A stretch of 64,000 nucleotides of DNA from Phallusia mammillata (GCA_003260075.1 QLIY01000062.1:144626-208625), one strand, 5' to 3'. Positions 51,301-61,689 are shown, counted from the stretch's first letter. Notes: generated by a model not told the origin, from the letters alone. Translations and numbers: made by a program.

Positions 51301-54021
51301 GAGTATTTTAGTTAAGTCTTTCATGTGTAAATAAATATTCAGTGAACGCATTGCCATGTTGGTCAAAAAACTATTTCGTGACGTCACTACATGTTGACTT
51401 CTTCTTTACGGATTAGTGACGTCACTATTTGTCGACGTAATGTATGACGTCATTGAGGTGCTTAGCGACTTCGTTACAAGTTTTTATACACCGACTTCAG
51501 CAAAATATATGCTGAATATAAAGATATCTCTTTTATAGCCACGTCTAGTAAGCGTATGTGATAACTGTTTGGGGTGCTAATTACCAAAATGAAAACGGCA
51601 TATTGTCCTTTGCAATGGCACTGTATATAGACACTTTCATGCATAGCATTTGCGCAACACTGTGCGTGAGTACGTTTCCCAAACGCATATCCGGCCAAAC
51701 CACTGCAAACCGGCAAAACTACCACCAATTACGTCATCGCAATTTCAAAACACGTGAACGAGTGTCCAAAGTGCGCATGTTAAAATTTCGTCGATAAAAA
51801 GAGCTTAGCAGATAGTAGCGTATCTGAAATGTTAATGCAGTAAGCTCACGGTTTTCATTGTATTTTGGCATCTAACTATTCCAGTCACCAGCGGTAAGTA
51901 ACCACATTTTCCGGGTACAAAGTTTAAAAGACTGTCGTCTTAAGTGAGTATTATCTTGTATGTGGGAAACTGGGCAACCCACAACTTTTGCGAACCACGC
52001 CTTATCCGTTTACCATATATCCGCCTATCTAATACCTATACAGTATACAGTATACATATTTGTATTTGCTGAAATTATAGCGACCTATATCCTATTTAAT
52101 TACTTGATTAGAGTGTGAGCCACTGGCGTAGAGTACGGGGGTGCGGGGGTGCCGCGCACCCCGGCCTTATCCTTTGTATAACGTCAAAATCGCATCTTTG
52201 TTCAAGTTACGTCAGTTAATTAAAACGTGTTTCCAGCTAAACAAATGCGCTTGCATTCACGCCATTGATCGAACAGACGTCGGTTGAGACGTAACAATTG
52301 TAATTGTTTGGCAATAAATAGGCATTTTAATGCAATATAAACATAGACTAACGTATTTGTCGCAATACTCCCTGCAATAAAAATAGTTAATATATTGATT
52401 TCTAAGCCGAGTTTAATGTCTGTTTGCAAAGCTCTGCAACGGCCTAAACTTGATCCAAGGTGAACTAAGTTTAAGCGTCAACAATACATAGCCGGCTATA
52501 TTTAAAACGTGAATTGCTTTACTTTTATTTCCCGCCGTAACACGTTACTTTAAACTTAATCGTTGTTAAAGTGGCTGATTCGGCAAATCGTCCTTTCGTT
52601 ACATCAGACGTTATTAGACGCACAGCAAACGTTCCAATCTAACACAAAGAAATGGCGCCAAGTGACTATTCGCAAATTAATGTGATAGAAACTACATGCT
52701 TAAGCACGTAAAAGCTGTCGTTATTTGGTCTTATACGGGTACAGATACTGTACATGGTATAGGCATCGTTTTTGGAAGATCGAACGGCGCACCCCTGGTA
52801 TTTTTTAAAACTCTACGCCTATGGTGTGAGCTAATTAGTACTGACTAAATTGAGAGATTCTATGTATTAAACAACAACGCTGTAACAGTACCGAAGTGGT
52901 TATAACTGCTTTTATACTTCCAGGTTTACAAGCTTAATCGTATTCTGCAAAGTATAAGCGCATCTAGTTTAGTATCACAGACATGGCACATGGTTAAAGT
53001 GATTTTCATTGTGTTGATGCATAAATTACCCTTAAACCATAGGATGTATTGCTTAAACGCTTTCCTGTTTTGTAGTTTAACGGTGGTGTTTCAAAACAGC
53101 AGTGCCAATAGCGTGCAGTCCCATGCACTTAAAATTGTGGGTACATTTTTGTCAGTTAACTGTCGTGTCGGTTGTTAACGATAGCACTACCAAGCAACAG
53201 TGCTGTAACTCAGGGATCGGCAACCTTTTTGTAATGCGGGCCGGTTTTGAACCTGAAGTTTGATAACCTGAAAAAGTATACGGCCCGGTAACGAACCGGC
53301 ACTGGGCCGCGGACCGGCGGTTGCCGACCACTGCTGTAACTCAATGTGTTTTATGTACAGAAACATGCCTATTAAGGTCGCAACGGCAATGCAATGGGCC
53401 TCAACGTATCTCCCAAGCGACTACCTATACGCGTCTGCCGACGACGATTTCGTAGTGAAGTTTTCAAGCGTAATGGACTTTCTCGAATACGAGATCAAAA
53501 CTCAGATGTACTATGAACTCAAACTCAGTCGGGTTCCCGATATGACTGAGCTGCGGCGGTCGCTTCCCATATACTGCATATACTACGTGGACAAGCAGGT
53601 CGAACCCAATAGAGACAACACAAGCAAATGGTACGTTTCACCCGAAGAGTACCCTGTGGACCATTATCCCTCGTACTGCGGCGGAGGCTTTTACATTATG
53701 CCCGTTGCCATGACAAAGGGCCTGTACGACATGTCACGCGTCACCAAGCTCCTACCCATGGATGACGTATGGGTTACGGGTATATTACGTCAGAAGCTCG
53801 GTAGGGGCGATAAAAACGTTGTGAAGGCCCGATGGCCGAAAAACGACCCGCAACCGATTTGGATGCACTTGTGGGGTGACTATGGGCGTAAGAAGAAAAA
53901 TATTGCAAAATTTTTACCCTGGGTACTTGAGAAATGGGAATGGGACACAGGGTTAAGCGAAAGACCGCACTGTCTTCGTAGTGATATGCCCAAAGGAAAA
54001 CCAACGGTGAGGACTATCTAG
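44567..54021 (+). CDS. Beta-1,3-galactosyltransferase-like (GT31), five exons
   Basis: A type II Golgi glycosyltransferase of family GT31 that would transfer Gal or GlcNAc in beta-1,3 linkage to glycans (family knowledge). Exons 44567-44740 minus the last base (ends 44739), 48512-48607, 49735-49913, 51007-51232 and 53361-54021 join in frame to 444 residues. Residues 1-25 are cytosolic and basic (KLKKRR), and about 26-47 form the membrane anchor. A stem with Pro-rich segments follows. The catalytic part starts near PKWSLVIVL, has AVRETWG, VFIIGAVEDPEVQ and YGDILQYD, then the metal-binding acidic motif YASADDDFVV, YCGGGFYIMP and MDDVWVTG. Length and motif order fit the family. Acceptor specificity cannot be read from sequence. 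Introns carry four hAT elements and three homopolymer duplications. AATAAA lies at 54261. Confidence 0.9.
45598..45767. repeat. Direct duplication around G11 run
   Basis: Copies at 45598-45676 and 45689-45767 flank eleven G (45677-45687). They differ at several bases in the first third. Confidence 0.92.
46019..46507. mobile_element. hAT MITE (489 bp), 'gggtccgcg' family
   Basis: Ends CAGTGGTTCCCAACC and GGTTGGGAACCACTG are perfect inverted repeats. The target duplication GTATAGGG is perfect (46011-46018 and 46508-46515). It lies in intron 1 of the GT31 gene. Confidence 0.95.
46976..47001. mobile_element. Truncated hAT end (gtttgacacccctg)
   Basis: GGGTTGCAAGTTTGACACCCCTG is the typical right end of a hAT element with CAGGGGTGTCAAAC termini. 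No matching left end is visible within 500 bp, so it is a truncated remnant in intron 1 of the GT31 gene. Confidence 0.45.
47675..48130. repeat. Tandem array of 110-130 bp units with G10 run
   Basis: The phrase gtttagtanantggtttgc recurs at about 47686, 47814, 47924 and 48043, each followed by related sequence. The third unit ends in ten G (47967-47976), after which the next unit begins. It lies in an intron of the GT31 gene. Confidence 0.85.
48332..48358. repeat. 27-nt poly-G tract without flanking duplication
   Basis: Pure G run. Flanks on the two sides are unrelated, in contrast to the 10-nt runs. Confidence 0.95.
48658..48873. mobile_element. hAT MITE (216 bp)
   Basis: Ends CAGTGGTTCTCAAAC and GTTTGAGAACCACTG are perfect inverted repeats. 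Flanking octamers GTTGACAC (48650-48657) and GTTTACAC (48874-48881) differ at one base. It lies 50 bp after exon 2 of the GT31 gene. Confidence 0.93.
49010..49599. repeat. Direct duplication around G14 run
   Basis: Copies at 49010-49292 and 49307-49599 are about 285 bp and nearly identical. They flank fourteen G (49293-49306), three of which are also present at the end of copy 2 (tcggg). Confidence 0.92.
51379..51452. promoter_or_regulatory. Three perfect CRE palindromes in a GT31 intron
   Basis: TGACGTCA occurs at 51379-51386, 51417-51424 and 51445-51452, all in the last intron and about 150 bp after exon 4. Three perfect 8-mers in 74 bp are not expected by chance. A CREB/ATF-responsive intronic element is plausible. 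Confidence 0.5.
52121..52823. mobile_element. hAT element (703 bp), 'ggcgtagagt' ends
   Basis: CACTGGCGTAGAGT at the left and ACTCTACGCCTATG at the right are inverted repeats with two mismatches. A perfect 8-bp duplication GTGTGAGC flanks it (52113-52120 and 52824-52831). Sub-terminal GGGTGCG motifs lie near both ends. No coding remnant is recognised. Confidence 0.92.
53211..53333. mobile_element. hAT MITE (123 bp)
   Basis: Ends CAGGGATCGGCAACC and GGTTGCCGACCACTG are inverted repeats with small mismatches. The target duplication CTGTAACT is perfect (53203-53210 and 53334-53341). It ends only 27 bp before the acceptor of the last GT31 exon, so it sits where the polypyrimidine tract and branch point would be. 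Confidence 0.93.
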
Positions 54022-55216
54022 TGAAAATGGCGAGTAGATTTTTTTTATATGCACCTGTCCCACCATGATGAAGTCACTGTGACGCGTGAATTATATTTCT
54101 GGTGTTGTTCGGTCTGAGCCTCAAGAGTATCGAAGAAATTGGCGACGCATATATCGTACATTGTTGGCTTATTCATGAAACTACACATATTTTTTGACTC
54201 CTCTTAAGCTATTCACTCAGCTCAGGTCTATGTTAAGAGTTAAGTAAGAACACCGAACTAAATAAACTTTGTTTGCCGCGGACTTAAGGTTGAGAAACAC
54301 TTGGTCATTTAATTTCATTTTCTAGATTAAAAACACTTGCTATTTCTCTCCATTGTGTTTTGTTTTTCTCTGCGATCGTCATATATTCCTCGCATCGCTC
54401 TTGTGCGCCCTCCAGCGCCAACCGAATTATGCATTGGGCCCTTATTCCGTCTTTCGTTCTGCTTACATTCGCTTGCTTATTTTACCGACTTGTGACGTAG
54501 CTATTCATGACGCGACTATGACGTAACGACGATTATTGAGTCACAATGCTTGCTTTTACTACACAAAAAGGTGAACTTACGTTTTGAAAAGATTTAAGTT
54601 TATGGTTTGTTAAATGTCGAATGAAACAGTCTAGGTATTAAAACATCCTTAGCGGACAAAATGCATACACTTTGTGATGAGACATATGTACCAACATTGT
54701 GCTTTACGCCTTAGAATTGTCGTAACTGCATCTCGAAACTTGTATCCCCGCTGCATTGACTCAAACCATGGAGCCCTACATACGCGAAAAAGACATGTTA
54801 ACCAAAAAAAAAGTACTAAACCAAAGCACATAAGTTGGTCCTATGTTGAACTTTTCATAAAGACTAAAGGCTGTAACACTTAACAAACGCTTACTAACAC
54901 ACAAATAAGTTTGTATTTGCTTAGAAAACATGTTAGAGAGGGACTTTTTCGGTGTAGGACCTTCACCCAGGTTCAGTGACACCCAAAAGTCCCCATGATC
55001 TAACGAAATAAATTTGCACCTCGCTACATTTGAGTAACCACCAGAGAGCACATAGATACTGAAAACATTCTTTGCAGACGACCTACCTAGGCAAAGTCCC
55101 ACCTAACTGTATATTTGACACCTTGCACCTGTGATGACAACAGCTATTGTTGAACCATCTGCAATGGAGTGTACTTACTATATACAAGCTCTTTTTGGCT
55201 TATTTTTTAACAATTA

Positions 55217-55388
55217 AAGTGAACCCCGGTTGAACTGGATTCGGTTAATCCTGTTCTTCGCCTAATTCAGACAAAAGTCGAGTTACAAATGTTTTTAATC
55301 TGGCAAGGCTTTTTAACTTTTCGACATCGATTAATTCGGATCTTCGCCCAATTCGGACAAACGGGTCCAGATTAAGCGGGGTTTACTG
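55217..55388. mobile_element. pogo/Tigger-like MITE (172 bp)
   Basis: AAGTGAACCCCGGTTGAACT at the left and GATTAAGCGGGGTTTACTG at the right are imperfect inverted repeats of the type known from pogo/Tigger elements. TA dinucleotides flank both ends (55215-55216 and 55389-55390). No ORF. Confidence 0.7.
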
Positions 55389-56068
55389 TATATTCGTGTC
55401 AGGTTTACAACATTTAGAAATTTGAAGTTAAACAAAATTAAATAATAAGTGATTTCGGTTAAAAAAATTGGTGTGCGCTGTAATCGACCCATGTCCGGCC
55501 ATTTCATCAAAAAATACCTTATACTCAAATTAACCATTTGTCTTTATTTTTTTTCGCCTTACACGTTCGCAAACAATGCAATCTTTCCATCCATATTCAG
55601 AACTGACTATGACGTCACAGTCGCGTTTTTGTATTCGTCACAAACCTGAGCGTGTTTGGTGCCTTTTGTCATGCTAAAACAAAACCCAAAACAGGGCTAA
55701 AAAGCAAACATTTGTGATATGCTTACCAATTTTGCCTGATAGCAGCGACCAGTTGTAATGAAAACTTAGTACATGAAAAGATGTCATTTTATTGGTTTAA
55801 GGAGCAACTGACCCCAAAATAAAGCATGTTGCGTTACTTGTATTTTACAGTACAACTGATACTAAATTTATTAGTGTACGTGTCGCTTCTACGTGTATAT
55901 GCACTGTATGAGTTACAACTGGTTCGGTAGAATGCACTTGTCCTGTGAATGACTCAAATATTTTCTTGTTTTTTAGTGTGTCAGCGCAACGATTTGTTTT
56001 GAAAACTCGCATTTCAGAGCTCAATTGGTAGTCGCAGTGTTTGTACGTTTACATGAGCTTTCGTCAAA

Positions 56069-56310
56069 CAAGTGGTTCCCAACCTTTTTGTGCTAACAAA
56101 TAAAAAATTGTTAAGTTTGTGACCACACGTAAAATTTACTTGCAGTTTTTTGTACGAATTTGATTGTACGTTTGTTTCAAAAATGTATGTTTATTTTCCG
56201 ACAAAAAAGCGTGCATTCGTAGTGTAAAATTTAAAAAAATGAAGTGAATTTAAAATGTTTACATTTAATGACCTCTGAACTATGCATAACAGGTTGGAAA
56301 TCTCTACATT
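56069..56310. mobile_element. Degenerate hAT-like element
   Basis: AAGTGGTTCCCAACCTTTTTGTG is a clear left hAT end. The right end (ggttggaaatctctac near 56291) is badly decayed and no target duplication is readable, so the boundary is approximate. Confidence 0.4.
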
Positions 56311-56674
56311 GGACCTATTGTTATCAGAGCTGGTATATTAAAGTGCACGGTTTGTTTTTGCGCTGATACCATTTTTGATGTGTAATGCCCTTGAACGAAT
56401 TTCCTGTTGTGACACAACAATGCATTACCAACCAGTGAAATGTGTGTTTTTGTTTCCGAAATATTTACAGCAAACAATGTTTGTATACAACCATGACTGT
56501 GCAACAAGCGGCTCACCCACTCTGTTATTGTGACTGTTTGCAGCGCTATGACATCATACACATCCTTTAAAAGTCTTTTTATGACGCCAATGATCAAAAA
56601 AATTATTGGCTGAAATTTTAGCTTTAAATCGACAGTATCAAATTTAAGCCAAAACTCGGCAAACTAACTTTTTG

Positions 56675-57043
56675 AGGACTATCATCGGCAGTGCATTCGA
56701 ACAATGCATTCAAAGTGCTTACTAATCTTGAAGTGCCAAATTAAAATTTCCCCTGATAATGTTTTTGCACGTTTCGCAACGCAGGCGCCGAAAAAGTTGT
56801 AACAAACTTGCATCAGTAGCGTTTTGCGTGTGTTTGCTTTCGCTCTACGTTGCGGGGGGGGGGAAGGACTATCATCGGCAGTGCATTCGAACAATGCATT
56901 TAAAGTGCTTACTAATCTTGAAGTGCCAAATAAAAATTTCCCCTGATAATGTTTTTGCACGTTTCGCAACGCAGGCGCTGAAAAAGTTGTAACATACTTG
57001 CATCAGTAGCGTTTTGCGTGTGTTTGCTTTCGCTCTACGTTGC
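56675..57043. repeat. Direct duplication around G10 run
   Basis: Copies at 56675-56853 and 56865-57043 flank ten G (56854-56863). They differ at only a handful of positions. Confidence 0.93.
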
Positions 57044-57486
57044 CTGTTTACGCCTTTTTTGCTATGCACGATTTTGGCTCAATAAGGCCTCGTATAAACT
57101 GACCCGTTGGCTTTTGGACATATATTATACCGTTTCTTTGTATTTTGCTGAAGAACTAACACCTTGTCCCGTCAAAAACAGCTATATTGCATAGATAATG
57201 TTTATTTAGATTAGAGATTTGTTTGTTCCCAAAAGTTTTGTACGTGTATTAACGTCGCAGTAAAGTATTCATTTCTTTTGCGGTACTTTTACTTACCGCC
57301 ATGCATTTTCTGGACCCAAACGAATATAAGATTTCTATGGGTAAAAATTTTTGTTTTTCGTCGGTGTGTTTCTGTTGCTTAGTACAATTTTCTGATTGTG
57401 CGTGCAGGTTTATGACTACACAAGGTAAAAACGAACGCTCTCAACAAATGACTTTGTATTCGTGCAAGAAAAGGGGTACGTATGTG

Positions 57487-57638
57487 CAGTGTTTTTTTAA
57501 GGTGTTTTGGGGGGCCGAAACAGTCCCAAAAATTTGGAAATTAAGCAAATATGGCTATTTTTTGGTATTTAAATGAAACACTTGCGGTCTCTTAAAACTA
57601 CTTAGCGGTCACCCAAACCAAACCTTAAAATAAACCTG
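57487..57638. mobile_element. hAT MITE (152 bp), family shared with 30421-30606
   Basis: Ends CAGTGTTTTTTTAAGG and CCTTAAAATAAACCTG form an inverted repeat. The target duplication CGTATGTG is perfect (57479-57486 and 57639-57646). It lies in opposite orientation to its relative at 30421. Confidence 0.93.
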
Positions 57639-58277
57639 CGTATGTGTTTAGTCGTGCCTTAACCTTAGTTGCAGCGCCCTCATCTGGCCGTTTTGTACAA
57701 TTCGATTAGCAGTATAGCCTACCGACATTTGCCATAGAATACCACCGCTTTTGTTGGCAAAGGGCTTCGTCCTAATAAAACAATATTGTTAAAGCAGGCG
57801 TCCCATTAAAAATAGTCATAAATCAAAACTAGTCGGAACACAACTGTGTATAATTGCCTATTAGAATAGTATCATATAAAGCTGTTTAGTTTCTGCCTCA
57901 GCATAAAAGAACTGTTAGTCGACAAGTTTGTACAGTTAATATATTTGTCTCAAATTCAATTTTAAAATGGCGCCTCAATTAACGGTTTTGATTCAGTGTT
58001 CAGTGTAGTTTTGATCAACAAATATATATCTTTTATTAGTTGCCGAGTTTAACGTAAAACTTTAAAAGCACCAAAGTCATGTTTAAAAGAAATGTATTTA
58101 CAGCGCGAGAGCATACATATACGTCACTTTCTAAACATTGTGTACAATAAAACACCGTAATAGGTTACTAAGTGACTATAGGTTACAGTACGGAAAAGTA
58201 CGGCAGGCCATCATAAGTTCAACCAACATCATGAATAATAATGGAACCTCTTTAAAGTAAAACTGGTGAACAAATGT
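57639..58277. other. 3' flank of the TREX-like gene
   Basis: AT-rich without ORF. TTTTATT at about 58031, read on the minus strand, offers an AATAAAA polyadenylation signal for the minus-strand gene ending at 58278. Confidence 0.45.
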
Positions 58278-59669
58278 TTAGAAAAACTTAGAAAAGCTTT
58301 CTTTTAGAATAGTACCCAAGACATCGGGGTAAAAAGAGACGACTTTCATTAAGGCTATGACATCACCTTCGGCAGAATGTGCATTCGGCGGTTCTGAACC
58401 ACCAAAGCATCGTAAATACAAATTTGATAAACCAAGTCGGCCAGTCATTCCTCGTTTATTCTTGAAAGCTATCCATGTGTCGTATGTCTTAATGTGCCTT
58501 AAAGACTGCCGAATGCTACGGTGTGCCCTAAAATGACTCCCAAGAACATCGAAATCAAATCTATTTCCCGCGTGGGAAACAATACACACAGAACCCGGAA
58601 GTCGTAGCAGGAACTGAGAAACTGCTGAAGCTACTTGCTGGTCGAAAGATTTTTTCTTGCTTCTGGTAATGGTAGAGCGAGTGAGTTGGGTTATCGAAGA
58701 GGCATATGCGTTAATTTCGATTGACGGATCAACAACAAGGGTTAGCATGTCGCAATCATCCGGGATAAAACCTTTTGCGCATCTTAAAAGTTGTTGTTTG
58801 CCAACAGCCATCATGCTAATTTCAGTGATTTTCCGTGTGTCTAAACCTGTTGCTTCCAAATCAAGAAATACCAAAGTTTCATCATCAAGGCTTGAAGCTC
58901 CAGACGGACTGGAAAGAATGTCTTCACATTTCAAGGCGGAAAAATATTTTACTGCTAGAGCTCGAAAAAATGCAGGTTGGTTTCTTTTCAACCAGTCAAT
59001 TGCGACAACATTATCCATGTCTGAAGGCAACCTCTTTGTTTCTGCGAAACGAGCTCGTTTGCCAAAAACAGGTTTGTTAGCATCCTCACCAGCAGTGTTG
59101 TAAAATGCATACACAACACTCTGCGACAAGTGTACATCCCACAATTGAAGGTTTTGTTTTAAAACCTCGAGTTGCTTTTCCTTGCCGGCTTCGACCAACA
59201 AACAAACAGGTGCGGCTTGCAGGTTGACAAAACCACTTATTTGATCAGCAGCATTCTTGTCAAACGGCTTAGATTTAAACCCCAGTCTCAGTTTGTCCAC
59301 CACTCTCAGTTTTGCTGCAATCTCAAACTCTTGAACGTGAACTGCCAGAAAGCTGATTTCTACACATTTTCCATTTTTTACTTTAGCGTTGACAAACACC
59401 AAGGATGAAGGTCCAATTCCATCGTCGGTTTTTCTTTTCCCTAGCTTTTGTACGCTTGCTGCTGTAGCCATAACGAAACTGTTGCTGCTTGCCCGAAATT
59501 TGTTCGTTTCTGACTGTTTGTTCCAAGCGTCAGTGCCAAATAGTCGCTTCCCTTTCAAAACGAGAAATGAATCCTGGGCGGGGGTATTACCCATTGTCCA
59601 TACCACGCTTTTGATGAAAATTTGCTTGTCTGGACACAGACGCACAACAAAGTCAAAACCATGGAACAT
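58278..59669 (-). CDS. TREX-like DEDDh 3'-5' exonuclease with N-terminal pseudodomain
   Basis: A single-exon gene for a 463-residue protein. Residues about 265-460 form a TREX1/TREX2-type DEDDh exonuclease with all catalytic residues: Asp270 and Glu272 (FLDLEATG, Exo I), Asp372 (SHAGNRFDFD, Exo II), His431 and Asp436 (HSAEGDVIAL, Exo III). TREX enzymes degrade single-stranded or nicked DNA 3' ends and limit cytosolic DNA (family knowledge). Residues about 88-245 look like a second, degenerate copy of the same fold: LVFVNAK matches LVFLDLE with Asp to Asn94 and Glu to Lys96, then VEISFLAV matches TEISMMAV and VCLLVEAGKEKQLEVL matches VCIVSHAGNRFDFDVL. No C-terminal membrane anchor is seen. An in-frame stop precedes Met1; Met67 (59471) is an alternative start. 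Mammalian TREX proteins are shorter with one domain. Confidence 0.88.
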   Translation of the reverse strand: MFHGFDFVVRLCPDKQIFIKSVVWTMGNTPAQDSFLVLKGKRLFGTDAWNKQSETNKFRASSNSFVMATAASVQKLGKRKTDDGIGPSSLVFVNAKVKNGKCVEISFLAVHVQEFEIAAKLRVVDKLRLGFKSKPFDKNAADQISGFVNLQAAPVCLLVEAGKEKQLEVLKQNLQLWDVHLSQSVVYAFYNTAGEDANKPVFGKRARFAETKRLPSDMDNVVAIDWLKRNQPAFFRALAVKYFSALKCEDILSSPSGASSLDDETLVFLDLEATGLDTRKITEISMMAVGKQQLLRCAKGFIPDDCDMLTLVVDPSIEINAYASSITQLTRSTITRSKKKSFDQQVASAVSQFLLRLPGSVCIVSHAGNRFDFDVLGSHFRAHRSIRQSLRHIKTYDTWIAFKNKRGMTGRLGLSNLYLRCFGGSEPPNAHSAEGDVIALMKVVSFYPDVLGTILKESFSKFF

Positions 59670-61369
59670 GGGTTTGGCTTGTATTCATTCTCGACCCCGT
59701 GTAAAGGAGTGGGTAACACACCTCTGCCGCTTCATTTATTCCACGCCTCTTGAAAATTTAATGAAAGTTTGTGCAATATCAATTAATATACTTGTATTGT
59801 GTTTAACACGAATTCCTACGCGCTTTGTTACAAAAAAACAGTAACAATCGCCGCTTTAGGTTGAATATCAGTTATTTTCGGTAAGGATTAGTTAGGAAAT
59901 CAAATTCGGCCCTTTTTCCTTCAGAAAGAATGTGGCAAAAAACACGCCACGCAAACTTGAATGTACGTAAAATTGACTAAAAAAGCAAATTTGCGCTTCA
60001 TGGTGGCTGTCAAACATTTCAGTTAAATTATGTTGCTACCGCTTGTTTCACCGAGACGAAATACCCAATTCAATAAGTGATGAAAACACGTCCACGTAGC
60101 AGATCAAAATTGGTTCCCGTCCATACAGAGCGCATTGACCACAGCGACATCGAGTGGTAAATTCAGCGGCATATTCCGGTTGCTGTTTTATTTATTCACC
60201 GAATGTACACGATTTCGTTCCGTCGCGAACGCCTTGAGTAAATACAAAAGAAAGACGGGAGGGGGACAGTGCAGAGATCACACGGCTACACACAGGAGCA
60301 CGTGACCACAAATGACGTCACGCGCGAAAAAGGCAGAACGCAAGTGTTACGTCACAGCAAGTTGCTCTTTCAAAAGTGTGTACTGCATAATTACATGGAA
60401 TCGGGTAGTTTACTTTTGAGAACAGTCGATGGATTGTCGTTTGTTGCGTGCAAATGCGACAACCTCACTCTGTGACGTAACAGACGAACGTACGTGACGT
60501 CACCAAGCGGCCATGTACGTAACACGTCATAGATGAACAAGTCCAATATTAAATTGTTGGTTATTTGTAATCTCGAGAATTAACACAAACAAGGCAGTCG
60601 ATTACTTGGGAACTTATTATGAAGTCACTCTAGGGCACTTTATAGGGGTAACACAACGGGGGGTTGGATGTTAATAGTGCAAGCGTACGTTAAGGTTACA
60701 TGGCGTATGAAAAATGAAAACGCAAGACGGGTGCACACAAACACAGGGCGTGTCAAAAAGATTTTCACTTGATGCTCGTTACTTTTTTGCGCTTGGTCGC
60801 ACGAGGGGAATACCCCCAGAGACGAAAATCGATTTGTTCACGGACGGATTTCGTCTGTTTGGGATTTGGCGAAATTTTACCAGTTTTGTGTGGGCCAGGG
60901 TAGAAGCCACGTGGTATTAATTAGCAAGCAGTCAAACACAAAAGTATTTCGATTGTTGACACACAAGAAATATTGCTAATATACAGGATAGAGCTAATTT
61001 ACAAACAAAACTTAATGTAACATAAGGGAAGAATCATTTACCCTGCCAATGGCAATAATTTAAACCGATTTCATTGTTCGTTTAATCGCACTCTGTATGA
61101 TAAATCACAGAAAATTTTCTTTTTAACATTATTAACTGCTATTTTTTGGCGAAATCAAATGCTGAAATACTAATTGGCCAGAAATATTTTTCATGTGATC
61201 AAAAAATTTTGCGGTTTACGTGATACACTCATGAGATTGTCATGTGATCATTCACGGCAGCAGCAAGTCCACATGGGAGACTATTTGCTTCCGTTTATCT
61301 ATGGAGCTAAAATTCCAGGGGAACAAAGGGAAAAAAAGCAAATAGATATACGATGCTGCGTTGAGAAAG
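59670..61369. other. Upstream region of the TREX-like gene
   Basis: Contains the CRE/E-box cluster at 60299-60530 and otherwise no convincing coding sequence. Short frames here lack splice or motif support. Confidence 0.5.
60299..60530. promoter_or_regulatory. CRE/ATF-site cluster upstream of the TREX-like gene
   Basis: CACGTG (60299-60304), TGACGTCA (60313-60320), TTACGTCA (60347-60354), TGACGTAA (60473-60480), TGACGTCA (60495-60502) and CACGTCAT (60523-60530) lie within 232 bp, about 630-860 bp upstream of the minus-strand ATG at 59669. Such density is typical of stress-inducible promoters or enhancers. The target gene is inferred only from proximity. Confidence 0.5.
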
Positions 61370-61600
61370 ATGGCTGTTTTAATTTTGTGTCACGACTTCA
61401 CAATTACACAAAGATATACATACAGGGTAACCTCTAATGGTAAAGTGCTGGATTGTGGTGAAACAGCGGGTAGGGGAGATCAGGCCGTTTCAGTAATCTT
61501 TATTTTCGAGCATGGGAGTGGAGGGGGGCAAAATGTAACGGTGTATAGATATCTGGGTAGAAGGGCGACATGCCTGGTGGACAAGCAGGCCAAAAAGTAG
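61370..61600 (+). CDS. Small ORF, 76 residues, unrecognised
   Basis: An ATG in strong context (gaaagATGG) opens MAVLILCHDFTITQRYTYRV and continues through SNGKVLDCGE, VSVIFIFEHG and NVTVYRYLGRR to a stop at 61600. The alternating hydrophobic pattern resembles beta strands. I know no family for it. An alternative acceptor (atacatacag) lies inside. It may be chance, or an exon of an unannotated gene. No second exon is found nearby. Confidence 0.25.
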   Translation: MAVLILCHDFTITQRYTYRVTSNGKVLDCGETAGRGDQAVSVIFIFEHGSGGGQNVTVYRYLGRRATCLVDKQAKK

Positions 61601-61689
61601 GGGCGTAAAATAACTATAGCAAATTCGTGTAGAACCAATAGCAAAGATAAACTGTTGCAGCTTTGTGTTATCTCCCAGCTGCTTTGAGT

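Larger units (their letters stand above)
54022..57486. other. Intergenic region with MITEs
   Basis: It holds the GT31 3' UTR (AATAAA at 54261), a truncated hAT end (ggttgagaaacactt near 54288), a pogo-like MITE, an old hAT-like element and one G10 duplication. No gene seen. Confidence 0.5.

Noticed and set aside
59670-60530. CRISPR array or operon structure
   Set aside because: Repeated TGACGTCA sites are short and irregularly spaced, and the genes have spliceosomal introns; nothing prokaryotic is present.
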